Origin: Ignavibacteriota bacterium
GTDB taxonomy: Bacteria > Bacteroidota > Ignavibacteria > UBA10030 > BY39
Direction: 5' to 3'
Length of the DNA: 64,000 nt
NCBI GenBank assembly: GCA_003327435.1
Contig: QOQV01000013.1
Span: forward strand, 1 to 64,000
The notes under the pieces were generated by a model. The model saw only the letters and a program-made list of their open reading frames with translations. It made no database searches and was not told the DNA's origin. A program made the position numbers and the translations under genes. Numbering within the stretch: the first letter of the stretch is position 1; each line of letters starts with the position of its first letter. Positions 8,259 through 17,219 of the stretch are shown here, piece after piece.

Positions 8259-8885
8259 ATGGATTCTTTTTCAACCTTAATTGTTTCTACAATAACAATT
8301 GGAATTGTACACGCACTTGCTCCTGATCACTGGTTACCCTTTGTAATGATAGGCAAAGCACAGAAATGGACAAAACCAAGACTTACTTTTGTTACATTTG
8401 TGGCTGGAATTGGTCATGTTGGCTCTTCGATAATACTTGGGACACTTGGTATTCTTGCAGGCATAACTTCAATAAAGTTGCAAGGTATAGAAGCAACAAG
8501 AGCCGAAATAGGTGTTTATCTTTTGATAGGTTTCGGTGTGGCTTATGCACTATGGGGACTTAAACATGCTAAACACCATCATTCTCATATACCTGATCTT
8601 TCACAGAAAAAAGTAGTAACTGTATGGACACTTTTTGCTGTTTTTGTACTGGGACCATGTGAACCGTTGATACCATTAATGTTTCTTGCTACTGCTTATG
8701 GTTGGGGAGGAATATTAACCGTTTCTTTAATATTCTCAATTATTACGCTTGTTATGATGATTCTTCAATCCCTGCTTGGTTATGCAGGAATTCAGTTGAT
8801 AAAACATGATTTTGCTGAAAGATATTCACATGCACTCGCTGGTGGTGTAATTGCTTTAACAGGTCTTTTTCTATATTTTATCTAA
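8259..8885 (+). CDS. NicO/UreH-like membrane transporter
   Basis: This 208-residue protein has about six hydrophobic segments. The motif HALAPDHWLPF in the first helix resembles the H-x-x-x-P/E-D-H signature of nickel/cobalt transporters of the NicO/RcnA and UreH type. A histidine-rich cytoplasmic or periplasmic loop (KHAKHHHSH, about residue 104) could bind metal. The second half carries GPCEPLIPLMFLA, a repeat-like Pro/Glu motif common in this family. It follows prfB by one base and overlaps the next gene (TAATG). Metal transport is likely; substrate and direction are not shown by the sequence. Confidence 0.65.
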   Translation: MDSFSTLIVSTITIGIVHALAPDHWLPFVMIGKAQKWTKPRLTFVTFVAGIGHVGSSIILGTLGILAGITSIKLQGIEATRAEIGVYLLIGFGVAYALWGLKHAKHHHSHIPDLSQKKVVTVWTLFAVFVLGPCEPLIPLMFLATAYGWGGILTVSLIFSIITLVMMILQSLLGYAGIQLIKHDFAERYSHALAGGVIALTGLFLYFI

Positions 8886-10096
8886 TGTCTTTCAGATATT
8901 TCATAACTCGCCGATATTTAACATACACGAGGAAATCAGGTTTTCTCTCCTTCATAACATCTTTTTCAATTGTCGGCATTTCTCTGGGAACAGCAGCACT
9001 AATAATTGCTCTCTCCATATTGGCTGGTTTTGAAAAAGAAATTAAAGAAAAAGTATTTAGCTTTATGACCCACATTCAAATTGAGGGTTATCAAAATCAA
9101 CCTTTAAAGAATTATAAAAATACTATTGAGTTAGTTCAAAAAAATGTAAATGGAATTAAAAAAATTGCTCCATATGTTTCTAAGGAAGCAATGATACGAG
9201 CAGGGGATTATGTAGATGGTGTATTTTTAAAGGGTATTGATGTGAATTTGGATGCTACAGCGATAAGAAAATATATGAAAGAAGGTAAGTACTTATCTGA
9301 AAACCCATATAAAGCGGAAATTGTTATTGGGAAGAAACTTGCATATAAACTTAATGTGAATATTGGTGATAAAGTAATTATTTTTGGTTTACCATATGAG
9401 CAAAAAAAGTATCAACCTAAATTTACCGTCTTACAGGTTACTGGAATATTTGAATCCGGTATGGCCGAATATGATGATATTTATGCGATTACAAACCTGT
9501 ACCAGGCTCAGAAATTATTTAATCTTGAAGATGCTGTTACTGGATACGATGTAATTGTTGATAGTGTTCAAAATATAAATTTAATTGCAAAAAATCTTCA
9601 AAATATTCTTGATTATCCACACTTTGTGAGAACTGCACCCCAACTTTACCATAATCTTTTCGCCTGGGTGGAATTACAGAAAAAACCGGCACCGATATTT
9701 TTAGGATTAATTATAATTGTTGCAGTTGTAAATATTATTGGTACGCTGTTGATGATGGTAATCGAAAAAATGCATGATATTGGTGTTTTAAAATCTCTTG
9801 GTGCAAGCTCGAGAGATATTAAAGCAATTTTTGTGGCTCAGGGATTAACTATAGCTATAATTGGAACTATTTTAGGAAATCTAATCGCATTTATATTGTG
9901 TGAAGCTCAGATTCGCTTCCAATTTTTTTCATTACCTTCAGATATTTATTTTATGAGTACTGTTCCAATTTTACTAAAGTATGAAAATTTTATTCTGGTA
10001 AGTTTGTTGGTGGTCATTCTCGCGTTTATATCATCTTTGATTCCATCACGGGCAGCTGCAAAACTTGATACTGTCAATATTTTGAGGTTTGGATAA
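8885..10096 (+). CDS. LolC/LolE-type ABC permease (first copy)
   Basis: A MacB/FtsX-family permease of 403 residues: one N-terminal helix (about 20-45), a large periplasmic domain, then three C-terminal helices (about 275-395). The opening SFRYFITRRYLTYTRK and the helix GISLGTAALIIALSILAGF are typical of LolC/E, which extract lipoproteins from the inner membrane for LolA. A helix pair ending VIEKMHDIGVLKSLGAS is the coupling segment to the ATPase. The next gene is a second permease, then LolD, so the three form one exporter. Which copy is LolC or LolE cannot be decided by eye. Confidence 0.88.
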   Translation: MSFRYFITRRYLTYTRKSGFLSFITSFSIVGISLGTAALIIALSILAGFEKEIKEKVFSFMTHIQIEGYQNQPLKNYKNTIELVQKNVNGIKKIAPYVSKEAMIRAGDYVDGVFLKGIDVNLDATAIRKYMKEGKYLSENPYKAEIVIGKKLAYKLNVNIGDKVIIFGLPYEQKKYQPKFTVLQVTGIFESGMAEYDDIYAITNLYQAQKLFNLEDAVTGYDVIVDSVQNINLIAKNLQNILDYPHFVRTAPQLYHNLFAWVELQKKPAPIFLGLIIIVAVVNIIGTLLMMVIEKMHDIGVLKSLGASSRDIKAIFVAQGLTIAIIGTILGNLIAFILCEAQIRFQFFSLPSDIYFMSTVPILLKYENFILVSLLVVILAFISSLIPSRAAAKLDTVNILRFG

Positions 10097-11313
10097 TGGG
10101 TATCGAACTTTTTATTGCAAAGCGTTATCTGGCTTCGAAAAGGAAAATACAATTTGTAAATATTATCAACTTAATTTCTATAATTGGAATTACAGTTGGT
10201 GTAGCTGCACTGCTGATAATTCTTTCCGTGTTTAATGGTTTTACTGGAATCGTAACTTCAATTTTAATAAATTTTGATCCGCATATACGGATTACCCAGA
10301 AAGGTGGTATCGAAAATTCTGATTATCAAAAAACAGTTGAAGTTCTTAAGCAGGAACAGCTTAAATATGCACCCTTTATCTCTGGTAAAGCAATGATTAT
10401 TTCCAGCGAAAAGAATAAAGTTGTATTTGTAAAAGGAGTTGATGAAAAAATAGCAGATGTTTCAGGTCTTAAAGAAAAAATTGTTCTCGGAAGTTTTAGT
10501 ATTGATGAGAGTAATGATGTCGCAAAAATTCTTATTGGACTTAATCTTGCTGATCGTCTTGGAGTAGTAGTCGGTGATGAGATTGATATTTTAAGTCCAT
10601 ACTCAATTGCTATTTCCCCGTCTCCTTTAAAAATACCGACCATAATGAGATTTAAAGTAACTGGAATTTATGAATCGAATAATAAAGAATATGATTTGTA
10701 TTATGCATATATTCCAATTAAATCTGCGCAAATTTTGTTCGCAACAAATAAAATCACTGGTATTGATATTAGGGCTAAAGATATTTCCTACTCTGAAAAA
10801 TTAAAATCAATTTTACAAAATAAACTTGGTGATAAGTATAATATTGCTACCTGGTATGATTTACATTCTGATTTATATTCTATGATGAAGGTGGAAAGAT
10901 GGGTAGCATATATCTTGTTGTGTCTTATTATAATTGTTGCAAGTTTCAATTTGATTGGCTCTTTGTATATGACTGTTCTTGAAAAGCGGAGAGATATTGG
11001 TGTACTACAATCTATGGGTGCTCATAAAAGTAGTATAGTCAAAATATTTATGTTTGAGGGTATTTTGATTGGTTTAATTGGTAATTTTCTTGGTATAATA
11101 ATTGGGTTAATATTAATTATGCTTCAGAAAGAGTATCATATTTTTCCACTTGACCCAACAGTTTATATTATACCAGCGATACCTGTAGAGATTCATTTTG
11201 TTGATTTCATAGTAGTCACATTTGCGACTATGCTGCTAACTATAATTGCTTCATATATTCCTGCTAAACAGGCATCGAAAATAATTCCAATAGAAACTAT
11301 AAGATGGGAGTAA
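10096..11313 (+). CDS. LolC/LolE-type ABC permease (second copy)
   Basis: The second permease of the pair (405 residues) starts inside the stop of the first (TAATG). It has the same topology: helix one GITVGVAALLIILSVFNGF, a periplasmic domain, then three helices and the coupling segment VLEKRRDIGVLQSMGAHKS. The two copies are clearly paralogous but well diverged, as in LolC/LolE heterodimers. The gene order permease-permease-ATPase differs from the E. coli lolC-lolD-lolE order. Confidence 0.88.
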   Translation: MGIELFIAKRYLASKRKIQFVNIINLISIIGITVGVAALLIILSVFNGFTGIVTSILINFDPHIRITQKGGIENSDYQKTVEVLKQEQLKYAPFISGKAMIISSEKNKVVFVKGVDEKIADVSGLKEKIVLGSFSIDESNDVAKILIGLNLADRLGVVVGDEIDILSPYSIAISPSPLKIPTIMRFKVTGIYESNNKEYDLYYAYIPIKSAQILFATNKITGIDIRAKDISYSEKLKSILQNKLGDKYNIATWYDLHSDLYSMMKVERWVAYILLCLIIIVASFNLIGSLYMTVLEKRRDIGVLQSMGAHKSSIVKIFMFEGILIGLIGNFLGIIIGLILIMLQKEYHIFPLDPTVYIIPAIPVEIHFVDFIVVTFATMLLTIIASYIPAKQASKIIPIETIRWE

Positions 11314-11315
11314 AA

Positions 11316-12008
11316 ATGGGTGATATAATTTTACAGGCAGAAAATGTTCATAAAAAATTCATGATAGATAAAAAAAGTAATATTCAATTGCATGTGTTGA
11401 AAGGGATCAGTTTAAAAATTTTTCAGGGTCAAATAGTAGCAATTGTGGGTGCATCCGGCGCTGGAAAAAGTACTTTATTACATATCCTTGGTGGTTTAGA
11501 TAGACCAAATATTGGAGAAGTTTACTGGGGAGAAAAAAATATTTTCAAAATGAATGATGATGAACTATCTAAACTTAGAACTCGTGAAGTAGGGTTTGTT
11601 TTTCAATTTCATCACCTTTTAAATGAATTTACAGCTATTGAAAATGTAGCCATACCTAAAATGATTACTGGTGTTTCTTTGGTAGAGGCATTGAAGGATG
11701 CAGAGAATATTATGAAACTGGTAGGTTTATCGGAAAGAATTCATCATAAACCTAATGAACTGTCCGGTGGTGAGCAACAAAGAGTTGCCATTGCCAGAGC
11801 TATGGTTAATAATCCAAGAATAATTCTTGCTGATGAACCCACAGGAAATTTGGATTCAAAAACCTCTGATGAGTTATTTGAATTAATTAAGACTTTGAAT
11901 CGCGATAAAGGGCAAACATTTATAATTGCGACTCATAACGAGAAATTAGCTGAGCGCTCTGATAGAATTTTAAAAATTGTGGATGGTTACATTACTTCCG
12001 AAACTTAA
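11316..12008 (+). CDS. lolD: LolD-type ABC ATPase
   Basis: The ATP-binding subunit energizes the two permeases upstream. Walker A is GASGAGKST, followed by Q-loop FVFQFHHLLNEFT, signature LSGGEQQR, Walker B IILADEPTGNLDS and H-loop IATHNEK. The DEPTGNLDSKTS stretch is typical of the LolD/MacB class. ATG 11316 is preferred over ATG 11304 because GGGAG (11306-11310) stands at good spacing; the longer start would add four residues. Confidence 0.9.
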   Translation: MGDIILQAENVHKKFMIDKKSNIQLHVLKGISLKIFQGQIVAIVGASGAGKSTLLHILGGLDRPNIGEVYWGEKNIFKMNDDELSKLRTREVGFVFQFHHLLNEFTAIENVAIPKMITGVSLVEALKDAENIMKLVGLSERIHHKPNELSGGEQQRVAIARAMVNNPRIILADEPTGNLDSKTSDELFELIKTLNRDKGQTFIIATHNEKLAERSDRILKIVDGYITSET

Positions 12009-12065
12009 AATTGGTTTTTATCGAGAAAATAATTAAATTTGCAATGTTAAATTTAAGAAAGAAAG

Positions 12066-12347
12066 ATGGCAAAAGTTAAAAAGAAAATTGGCAAGAAAGC
12101 CGAATTAATATTCCCTCTGGAAAAATCCAATTATATAATAATTGGAATTGGAATTCTGGTAATAATTGCAGGCTATATTGCATTATCTGTACCTGCTGTT
12201 GAAGGATTTTTTCCTTTGGTTTTAGCTCCAATTCTGCTTGTATTGGGATATTGTGTAATCATTCCATTTGGTATTCTTTACAGCAAAAAGAGAAAAGAAG
12301 CGCAGATTTCGGCAAAACAGCCTGGTGGAGAGAGCCAAGGAGCTTAA
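12066..12347 (+). CDS. Small two-helix membrane protein (DUF3098-like)
   Basis: A basic N-terminus (AKVKKKIGKKAEL) is followed by two hydrophobic helices (about residues 26-47 and 53-74) and a charged tail. The phrase FPLEKSNYIIIGIGILVII followed by LVLAPILLVLGYCVIIP resembles DUF3098 proteins, small membrane proteins common in Bacteroidota-related genomes and of unknown role. An AGAAAGA stretch precedes the ATG. It may share the lol transcript (58-base gap). Confidence 0.7.
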   Translation: MAKVKKKIGKKAELIFPLEKSNYIIIGIGILVIIAGYIALSVPAVEGFFPLVLAPILLVLGYCVIIPFGILYSKKRKEAQISAKQPGGESQGA

Positions 12348-12407
12348 GATTTTTTGAAAAGTTTGTAAATCTTCCCAATTATTCTTATATTTTTCCGAAA
12401 AAGTTGT

Positions 12408-12479
12408 GGGCCTGTAGCTCAGGGGTAGAGCATCTGCCTTTTAAGCAGAGGGCCGGTGGTTCGAGCCCACCCAGGCTCA
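12408..12479 (+). tRNA. tRNA-Lys (TTT)
   Basis: A 72-base cloverleaf: acceptor GGGCCTG pairs with CAGGCTC (one G-T), anticodon arm TCTGC-CTTTTAA-GCAGA, T arm GGTGG-TTCGAGC-CCACC. The anticodon is TTT. The discriminator is A, and CCA is not encoded. Confidence 0.95.
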
Positions 12480-12507
12480 CTAATATTTAACCAGTTTTAC
12501 GAATTTT

Positions 12508-12591
12508 GCGCGAGTGGTGGAACTGGCAGACACACCATCTTGAGGGGGTGGCGCCCGGAAGGGCATGCGAGTTCAAGTCTCGCCTCGCGCA
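12508..12591 (+). tRNA. tRNA-Leu (GAG)
   Basis: An 84-base class II tRNA: acceptor GCGCGAG pairs perfectly with CTCGCGC, anticodon arm CCATC-TTGAGGG-GGTGG gives anticodon GAG, and a long variable arm (GCCCGGAAGGGC) is followed by a normal T arm. CCA is not encoded. It lies 28 bases after tRNA-Lys. Confidence 0.95.
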
Positions 12592-12635
12592 CTAAAACTT
12601 GACTTTATCAGAATAAAAACTTATCTTAACAATAA

Positions 12636-13055
12636 ATGAAAACAAATTTATATATGAAATTATCTGTCTTGTTAGTGCTATTGCTTATAAGCACTTCGTT
12701 TGTTTTCAACCAGATAATTAAACCCAGTTCTCTACAAGCATTTAGCGACGGTTCTGTAATAACAATAAAATTTAATACTGAATCCGAATTAAATGTTGAA
12801 AAATTTTATATCGAAAGAAGACAGGGAACTGATGGTGCATTTATTAGAATTGCCTCATTAAACCCTAAAGGACCATCCTTATACGAATATATAGACCAGA
12901 CAGCTTTTAAATCCAGCGCTAATATTTACCAGTATCAGATCAGAGTTACATTCTCTAATGGCAATGTTGATGAGGTAGTTGGTCCGATTACTGTCTCTCA
13001 TTCAGTAAACAGTGTAAAACGAACCTGGGGTAGTATTAAAGCAATGTTCAGGTAA
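12636..13055 (+). CDS. Small secreted protein, fibronectin-III-like
   Basis: The 139-residue product has a Sec signal peptide (about residues 1-26, core LSVLLVLLLISTSFVF). The mature part reads like one beta-sandwich: VITIKFNTESELNVEKFYIERR, then YEYIDQTAF and YQYQIRVTFSNG, the strand pattern of fibronectin type III modules that follow sorting-domain proteins in this phylum. No catalytic motif and no type IX sorting signal are seen. It stands alone between the tRNAs and a strong terminator. Fold is a reading by eye. Confidence 0.65.
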   Translation: MKTNLYMKLSVLLVLLLISTSFVFNQIIKPSSLQAFSDGSVITIKFNTESELNVEKFYIERRQGTDGAFIRIASLNPKGPSLYEYIDQTAFKSSANIYQYQIRVTFSNGNVDEVVGPITVSHSVNSVKRTWGSIKAMFR

Positions 13056-13074
13056 AATGGAGTTTAGAGTATTT

Positions 13075-13108
13075 AAAAAAGCGACATTATTATTGTCGCT
13101 TTTTTTTT
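13075..13108 (+). terminator. Rho-independent terminator (bidirectional)
   Basis: Six A, the stem GCGACA (13081-13086)/TGTCGC (13094-13099), and nine T. It terminates the small secreted gene; the following Maf gene starts only 8 bases later, so part of the hairpin lies in or near its leader. Confidence 0.85.
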
Positions 13109-13115
13109 GATTATT

Positions 13116-13700
13116 ATGAAATTCAAGAAGAAAATAATATTAGCATCATCATCACCAAGACGGTACAATCTGCTTAATCAGATAGGTGTAGATTTTGAAA
13201 TTCAACCAAGTGAAATAGAAGAAATTTTCGATCCTTCTAAATCACCAATTGAAAATGCTGTTTTTCTTTCAGAAGCAAAAGCTCAACAAGTAGCAGGGAA
13301 TATAGACAACGGTTTTGTGGTTGGAGCTGACACAATTGTAGTTCTAAATGGTGAATTAATGGGTAAACCAGGTAGCGAAAGAGATGCCTTTCAAATGCTT
13401 AGGAAACTAAGTAACAAAGAACATAAGGTGATTACTGGATTTACTATCATTGATAAACCGAGTAATAAAAAAGTTTCGGACTATGAATTGACATTAGTAA
13501 AATTCAGAGAGATTGAGGATGAGGAAATAATGGAATATATTACCACACAATCTCCAATCGACAAAGCTGGCGCATATGGCATTCAGGATGATTTTGGTGC
13601 AATCTTTGTCGAAAAAATTAATGGTTGTTTCTATAATGTAGTTGGTTTTCCTTTAACAAAATTTTATCTGACATTAAAAAAATTCCAGAAAGAAATTTAA
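13116..13700 (+). CDS. maf: Maf-like nucleotide pyrophosphatase
   Basis: Maf/YhdE enzymes hydrolyse non-canonical or modified nucleoside triphosphates (dTTP/UTP or m7GTP types). The N-terminal [13 protein letters not shown] is the signature P-loop-like motif. [20 protein letters not shown] carries the catalytic Asp, and [13 protein letters not shown] with NVVGFPL completes the site. Length 194 from ATG 13116 is typical; the longer ORF start at 13107 would lie inside the terminator T-run. The DKAGAYGIQ variant favours the dTTP/UTP subgroup, but this is tentative. Confidence 0.92.
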   Translation: MKFKKKIILASSSPRRYNLLNQIGVDFEIQPSEIEEIFDPSKSPIENAVFLSEAKAQQVAGNIDNGFVVGADTIVVLNGELMGKPGSERDAFQMLRKLSNKEHKVITGFTIIDKPSNKKVSDYELTLVKFREIEDEEIMEYITTQSPIDKAGAYGIQDDFGAIFVEKINGCFYNVVGFPLTKFYLTLKKFQKEI

Positions 13701-13711
13701 TAGGCAAAAAT

Positions 13712-14116
13712 ATGGAGAAAAAAATTAGAGTAATTGTAGCTAAAGCAGGGCTTGATGGTCACGATCGCGGAGCTAAAGTAATAGCAGCTGCATTAAGGGA
13801 CGCTGGAATGGAAGTGATTTATACTGGCCTACGAAAAACACCCGAAATGATTGTAGAAGCTGCTCTTCAGGAAGATGTGGATGCAATTGGAGTCAGTATT
13901 CTAAGTGGCGCCCATATGACAATATTTCCCAAAATTTTGAAACTTATGAAGGAAAAAAATCTTGATAATGTTTTACTCTTTGGTGGTGGGATTATTCCTG
14001 AAGAGGATATCATAGAATTAAATAAGATGGGTGTTGGAAAATTATTTACACCAGGTTCCTCTACTGCAGAAATTGTTAATTATGTGCGCGATTGGGTTCT
14101 AAAAAATCGTAAATGA
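13712..14116 (+). CDS. Methylmalonyl-CoA mutase B12-binding subunit
   Basis: This 134-residue protein is a stand-alone B12-binding domain. [18 protein letters not shown] contains the D-x-H-x-x-G motif whose His is the lower axial cobalt ligand; [11 protein letters not shown] and [13 protein letters not shown] complete the fold. Split methylmalonyl-CoA mutases in many bacteria and archaea use such a small subunit with a separate catalytic subunit, here not in the window. The pathway is succinyl-CoA/methylmalonyl-CoA interconversion. It ends five bases from the converging polymerase gene. Confidence 0.88.
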   Translation: MEKKIRVIVAKAGLDGHDRGAKVIAAALRDAGMEVIYTGLRKTPEMIVEAALQEDVDAIGVSILSGAHMTIFPKILKLMKEKNLDNVLLFGGGIIPEEDIIELNKMGVGKLFTPGSSTAEIVNYVRDWVLKNRK

Positions 14117-14121
14117 GTTGT

Positions 14122-16440
14122 CTATTCTTCTGAAAGCCAGATTTTGTATTCAGGTTCATCTTTTTCTTCTATTTCTGAAATAATTTCTTTACCTACTTTC
14201 TTTGTTAACAATCTTATAGTTTTAAAACTTTCTTTCTTTTGTTCAGAAGTTGAAAATATCTTAGAAAAATCTTCCTTGGAAAAATATATCTCAAATTTTC
14301 TTGTGTACTCTTCTAATCTCTTTAAATAATATGCAATATTTTCGTCAGGGAAATTTGGATCCCATTCCTCAGCAAATTTGCAATTTTCGTATGCTTTTAC
14401 ATTTGCATCAGAACCTGTAACATAGTATGCAACTCTATCTCCTACATTCCAATCCAAGCCTGACCTTATTGCTAATTCATATGCAGCATTTCTGTTTCTC
14501 TGATCTCTTTGAATGTCGTTAGAATATTTATAAAGCGGATCTTTCAATGTTTCGACTCTCATAAAATCCTGGATATTCCATTTGTGATTTACAATTTTGT
14601 CGTACAAATTTTTGTAAAATATGTGTAATTCGTAGAATTCTTCTCTTAAAATACAACTTATGCAGTTTTGTATCAGTACTTTACCAAATTTTTCAAGATT
14701 TTTAGAAATAAGTGCAGACCCTTTTATTTGAACACTATCATCATATTTTAATACTGCATAATTTTTCTTTTTATAACTCAGAAATCTCTTGTATTTACCT
14801 CCTAAAATTATATTTATTTCTTCGGGTAAGTAATTTGTAATTTCTTTTATTAACTTTTCTACTGCCTCACCAGATTCCATTTTATAAGGTGGCACAAAAT
14901 ATACACCATCTGTGTCAACTTCTATTACAGTACCATTTTGTGATTGTATGTGGTAAATAATCTTTTTCAGAATTTCCTGCCCTAACTCGGTAATTTTATT
15001 CGCCTTGTCGTAATCATTAAACAATCCTTTGTGATAAGCAAGGTATCCAAAATAGGTATTTATCAGAATTTTAAAATCTTCCTGAATGTAAAAGAGATAT
15101 TTTTTATCTTTGTTTTTTAGAAACTCATTTTTGTAATGAATTCTTAACCTTGCTAATTCTTTTAAAGAATCTATAAATACATTAATATAATCTGTAGATG
15201 GATTTAGATTGTACATCAAAATTAGGGTTGGATACATAGATTCAATATCGATATAATAGACATTATCAAATACACCTATGTAAAACAAATCTGTATATCC
15301 ACCAGAAATTTGTCTAGATGATTGTGGCGCTGGTAATGAATATTTTTTATGCACATATTCTCTCACAAACAATAACTCAATTTTGTGAGAAGATGGGAAT
15401 TCAATTATCTTTCCAGGATTTAATGGGAAAATCCTTGCTTGCTCGATAAATGACGGAAGGAAAAGCTCGCAGAGGTATTTAACGAAATAATTTTTCTCAA
15501 TACATAATGTTGCTGCATCAGAAGTGGTTTCCGGGTTATTTTGAAATTTAAATTTAAAATGTTCAGCAACTGTTTTAATATCATAGTTGTAAAATATTCT
15601 TCTATTTGGATCATAATCCTGAAGCAAATCTACAACATCAATTAGGTTTCTGCCAGCAACTGAGTATTTTGCTTTCTGGAGTGATTCTCTACTCTGTAAA
15701 GGATGTTCTATTAATTTAACATTTGAATTATCTCTACCGATTGCAAAATTTATATTATGCAGTTCGCATCTGGTTAAAATATAATAAATTATATCGTTGT
15801 GAAGCTCAAAACCTTCAATAATATCAGGGTTTAGTTTATTTATGATATTTATCAATTTTTGTAATATTGCTTTTTCGGATTTTTCTGTTTTTCCTAAGAT
15901 TGCTTCAAATCCTCTATTATCGGTTAATGCGATATAAGTTATTCTATCAGATTCCCTTCGTGGGTTGCTTGTTTTTTTCCCTGGTGTAATTACCTTGTCG
16001 ATGCTTATCTGTAAGCGGTGAATTTCATCATGTCCGATATTTTTAAAATGTGTAATCCCAGATTGAATTAAAAATTGAGTTTGACGATCAGGAATGAGAT
16101 AAATAATAGGCAGGTCTTCATAGGTTAAAGCTTTTTTAAGACTGGATTTATTGTACATTTCAAGAATGTTATGAATGCAATCCCACATATCAGACCACTT
16201 GTCGAAAGCTATAATATATTGGAAAAAATTATTCCCCTCTAATTTTCTTTTATAGTATCTCCTTTTAAAATTCTCGAGGTATTGCAAATCGTGGAGAAAA
16301 AAGAAAGGATAGAAATTGTAGTCGATATTTTCAGTGGAATTCTCTTTACGGACATAAATCCGCATTTTATTATCTTCGGTTGGATGAAGTCCGACGACTT
16401 TTTCTTGCGGATTATGTCCGTAAACTAATGTTTCTTGCAA
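14122..16440 (-). CDS. Divergent family-B DNA polymerase
   Basis: This 772-residue protein has intact polymerase motifs: A, YYIDIESMYPTLIL (Asp near residue 398); B, KILINTYFGYLAY (near 456); C, VIEVDTDGVYF (near 508). The N-terminal half resembles the DEDD exonuclease region (IALTDNRGFEAI, NPDIIEGFELHNDIIYY), but the exo I site that usually reads LQLDIE is here LQISID (residues 143-148), so the first catalytic Asp is Ser and the Glu is Asp. Proofreading is probably weak or absent. It differs from E. coli Pol II in length and motif context. It is the third gene of an nfeD-slipin-polB series, 3 bases after slipin. A repair or lesion-bypass role is inferred. Confidence 0.85.
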   Translation of the reverse strand: MQETLVYGHNPQEKVVGLHPTEDNKMRIYVRKENSTENIDYNFYPFFFLHDLQYLENFKRRYYKRKLEGNNFFQYIIAFDKWSDMWDCIHNILEMYNKSSLKKALTYEDLPIIYLIPDRQTQFLIQSGITHFKNIGHDEIHRLQISIDKVITPGKKTSNPRRESDRITYIALTDNRGFEAILGKTEKSEKAILQKLINIINKLNPDIIEGFELHNDIIYYILTRCELHNINFAIGRDNSNVKLIEHPLQSRESLQKAKYSVAGRNLIDVVDLLQDYDPNRRIFYNYDIKTVAEHFKFKFQNNPETTSDAATLCIEKNYFVKYLCELFLPSFIEQARIFPLNPGKIIEFPSSHKIELLFVREYVHKKYSLPAPQSSRQISGGYTDLFYIGVFDNVYYIDIESMYPTLILMYNLNPSTDYINVFIDSLKELARLRIHYKNEFLKNKDKKYLFYIQEDFKILINTYFGYLAYHKGLFNDYDKANKITELGQEILKKIIYHIQSQNGTVIEVDTDGVYFVPPYKMESGEAVEKLIKEITNYLPEEINIILGGKYKRFLSYKKKNYAVLKYDDSVQIKGSALISKNLEKFGKVLIQNCISCILREEFYELHIFYKNLYDKIVNHKWNIQDFMRVETLKDPLYKYSNDIQRDQRNRNAAYELAIRSGLDWNVGDRVAYYVTGSDANVKAYENCKFAEEWDPNFPDENIAYYLKRLEEYTRKFEIYFSKEDFSKIFSTSEQKKESFKTIRLLTKKVGKEIISEIEEKDEPEYKIWLSEE

Positions 16441-16443
16441 AAA

Positions 16444-17202
16444 TTACTTCTTATCTTTTTGAATAAACGGTGTTAATAAATCTATCGGTACAGGGAATAT
16501 TGTAGTCGAGTTTTTCTCTGAAGCAATTTCAGAAAGTGTTTGTAAGAATCTTAGTTGTAGCGACATTGCATTTTTGCTTAATTCGTTTGCTGCTTCAGCC
16601 AATCTCTGACTTGCCTGGAATTCACCTTCGGCATGAATTACTTTTGCTCTTCTTTCTCTCTCAGCTTCGGCTTGTTTTGCCATAGCCCTCTGCATCTCCT
16701 GTGGTAAATCAATGTGTTTTACTTCTACATTCGAAACTTTAATGCCCCAGGGTTCTGTTTGATGGTCTATGATTTTTTGTAACTCTCTGTTAATCTTTTC
16801 TCTTTCGGCAAGTAACTCATCTAATTCTGATTGTCCCAATACACTGCGCAAAGTTGTCTGAGAAAGCTGAGAAGTAGCAAACAGGTAATTTTCTACCTCA
16901 ACGATTGCTTTATCTGGATGCATTACTCTAAAATATACAACCGCATTTACTTTTATTGAAACATTATCTTTTGTTATTACATCCTGAGGGGGTACATCCA
17001 TTACAACAGTTCGTAAACTTACTTTTACCATACGATCAATAATTGGAATCAGTAAAATTAAACCTGGTCCTTTTACTGCTATTAATCTTCCCAGACGAAA
17101 TATCACGCCTCTTTCGTATTCTCTTAAGATTTTTATTGCATTTGAAAGAATGATGAGAAAGAATACAACAGCCATAATAATTAATGTTAATAACGGTTGC
17201 AT
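16444..17202 (-). CDS. Slipin/stomatin-like SPFH protein
   Basis: A 252-residue membrane protein: one N-terminal helix (about 5-24), then an SPFH domain beginning [12 protein letters not shown] with [12 protein letters not shown], and a C-terminal coiled coil rich in Glu/Arg/Ala ([20 protein letters not shown]). SPFH proteins oligomerize on membranes, and bacterial slipins are typically partnered by an NfeD protease, which is the gene just upstream in transcription. The family length and motifs are normal. Confidence 0.93.
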   Translation of the reverse strand: MQPLLTLIIMAVVFFLIILSNAIKILREYERGVIFRLGRLIAVKGPGLILLIPIIDRMVKVSLRTVVMDVPPQDVITKDNVSIKVNAVVYFRVMHPDKAIVEVENYLFATSQLSQTTLRSVLGQSELDELLAEREKINRELQKIIDHQTEPWGIKVSNVEVKHIDLPQEMQRAMAKQAEAERERRAKVIHAEGEFQASQRLAEAANELSKNAMSLQLRFLQTLSEIASEKNSTTIFPVPIDLLTPFIQKDKK

Positions 17203-17219
17203 AGGTTGCTCCTTTTTTA

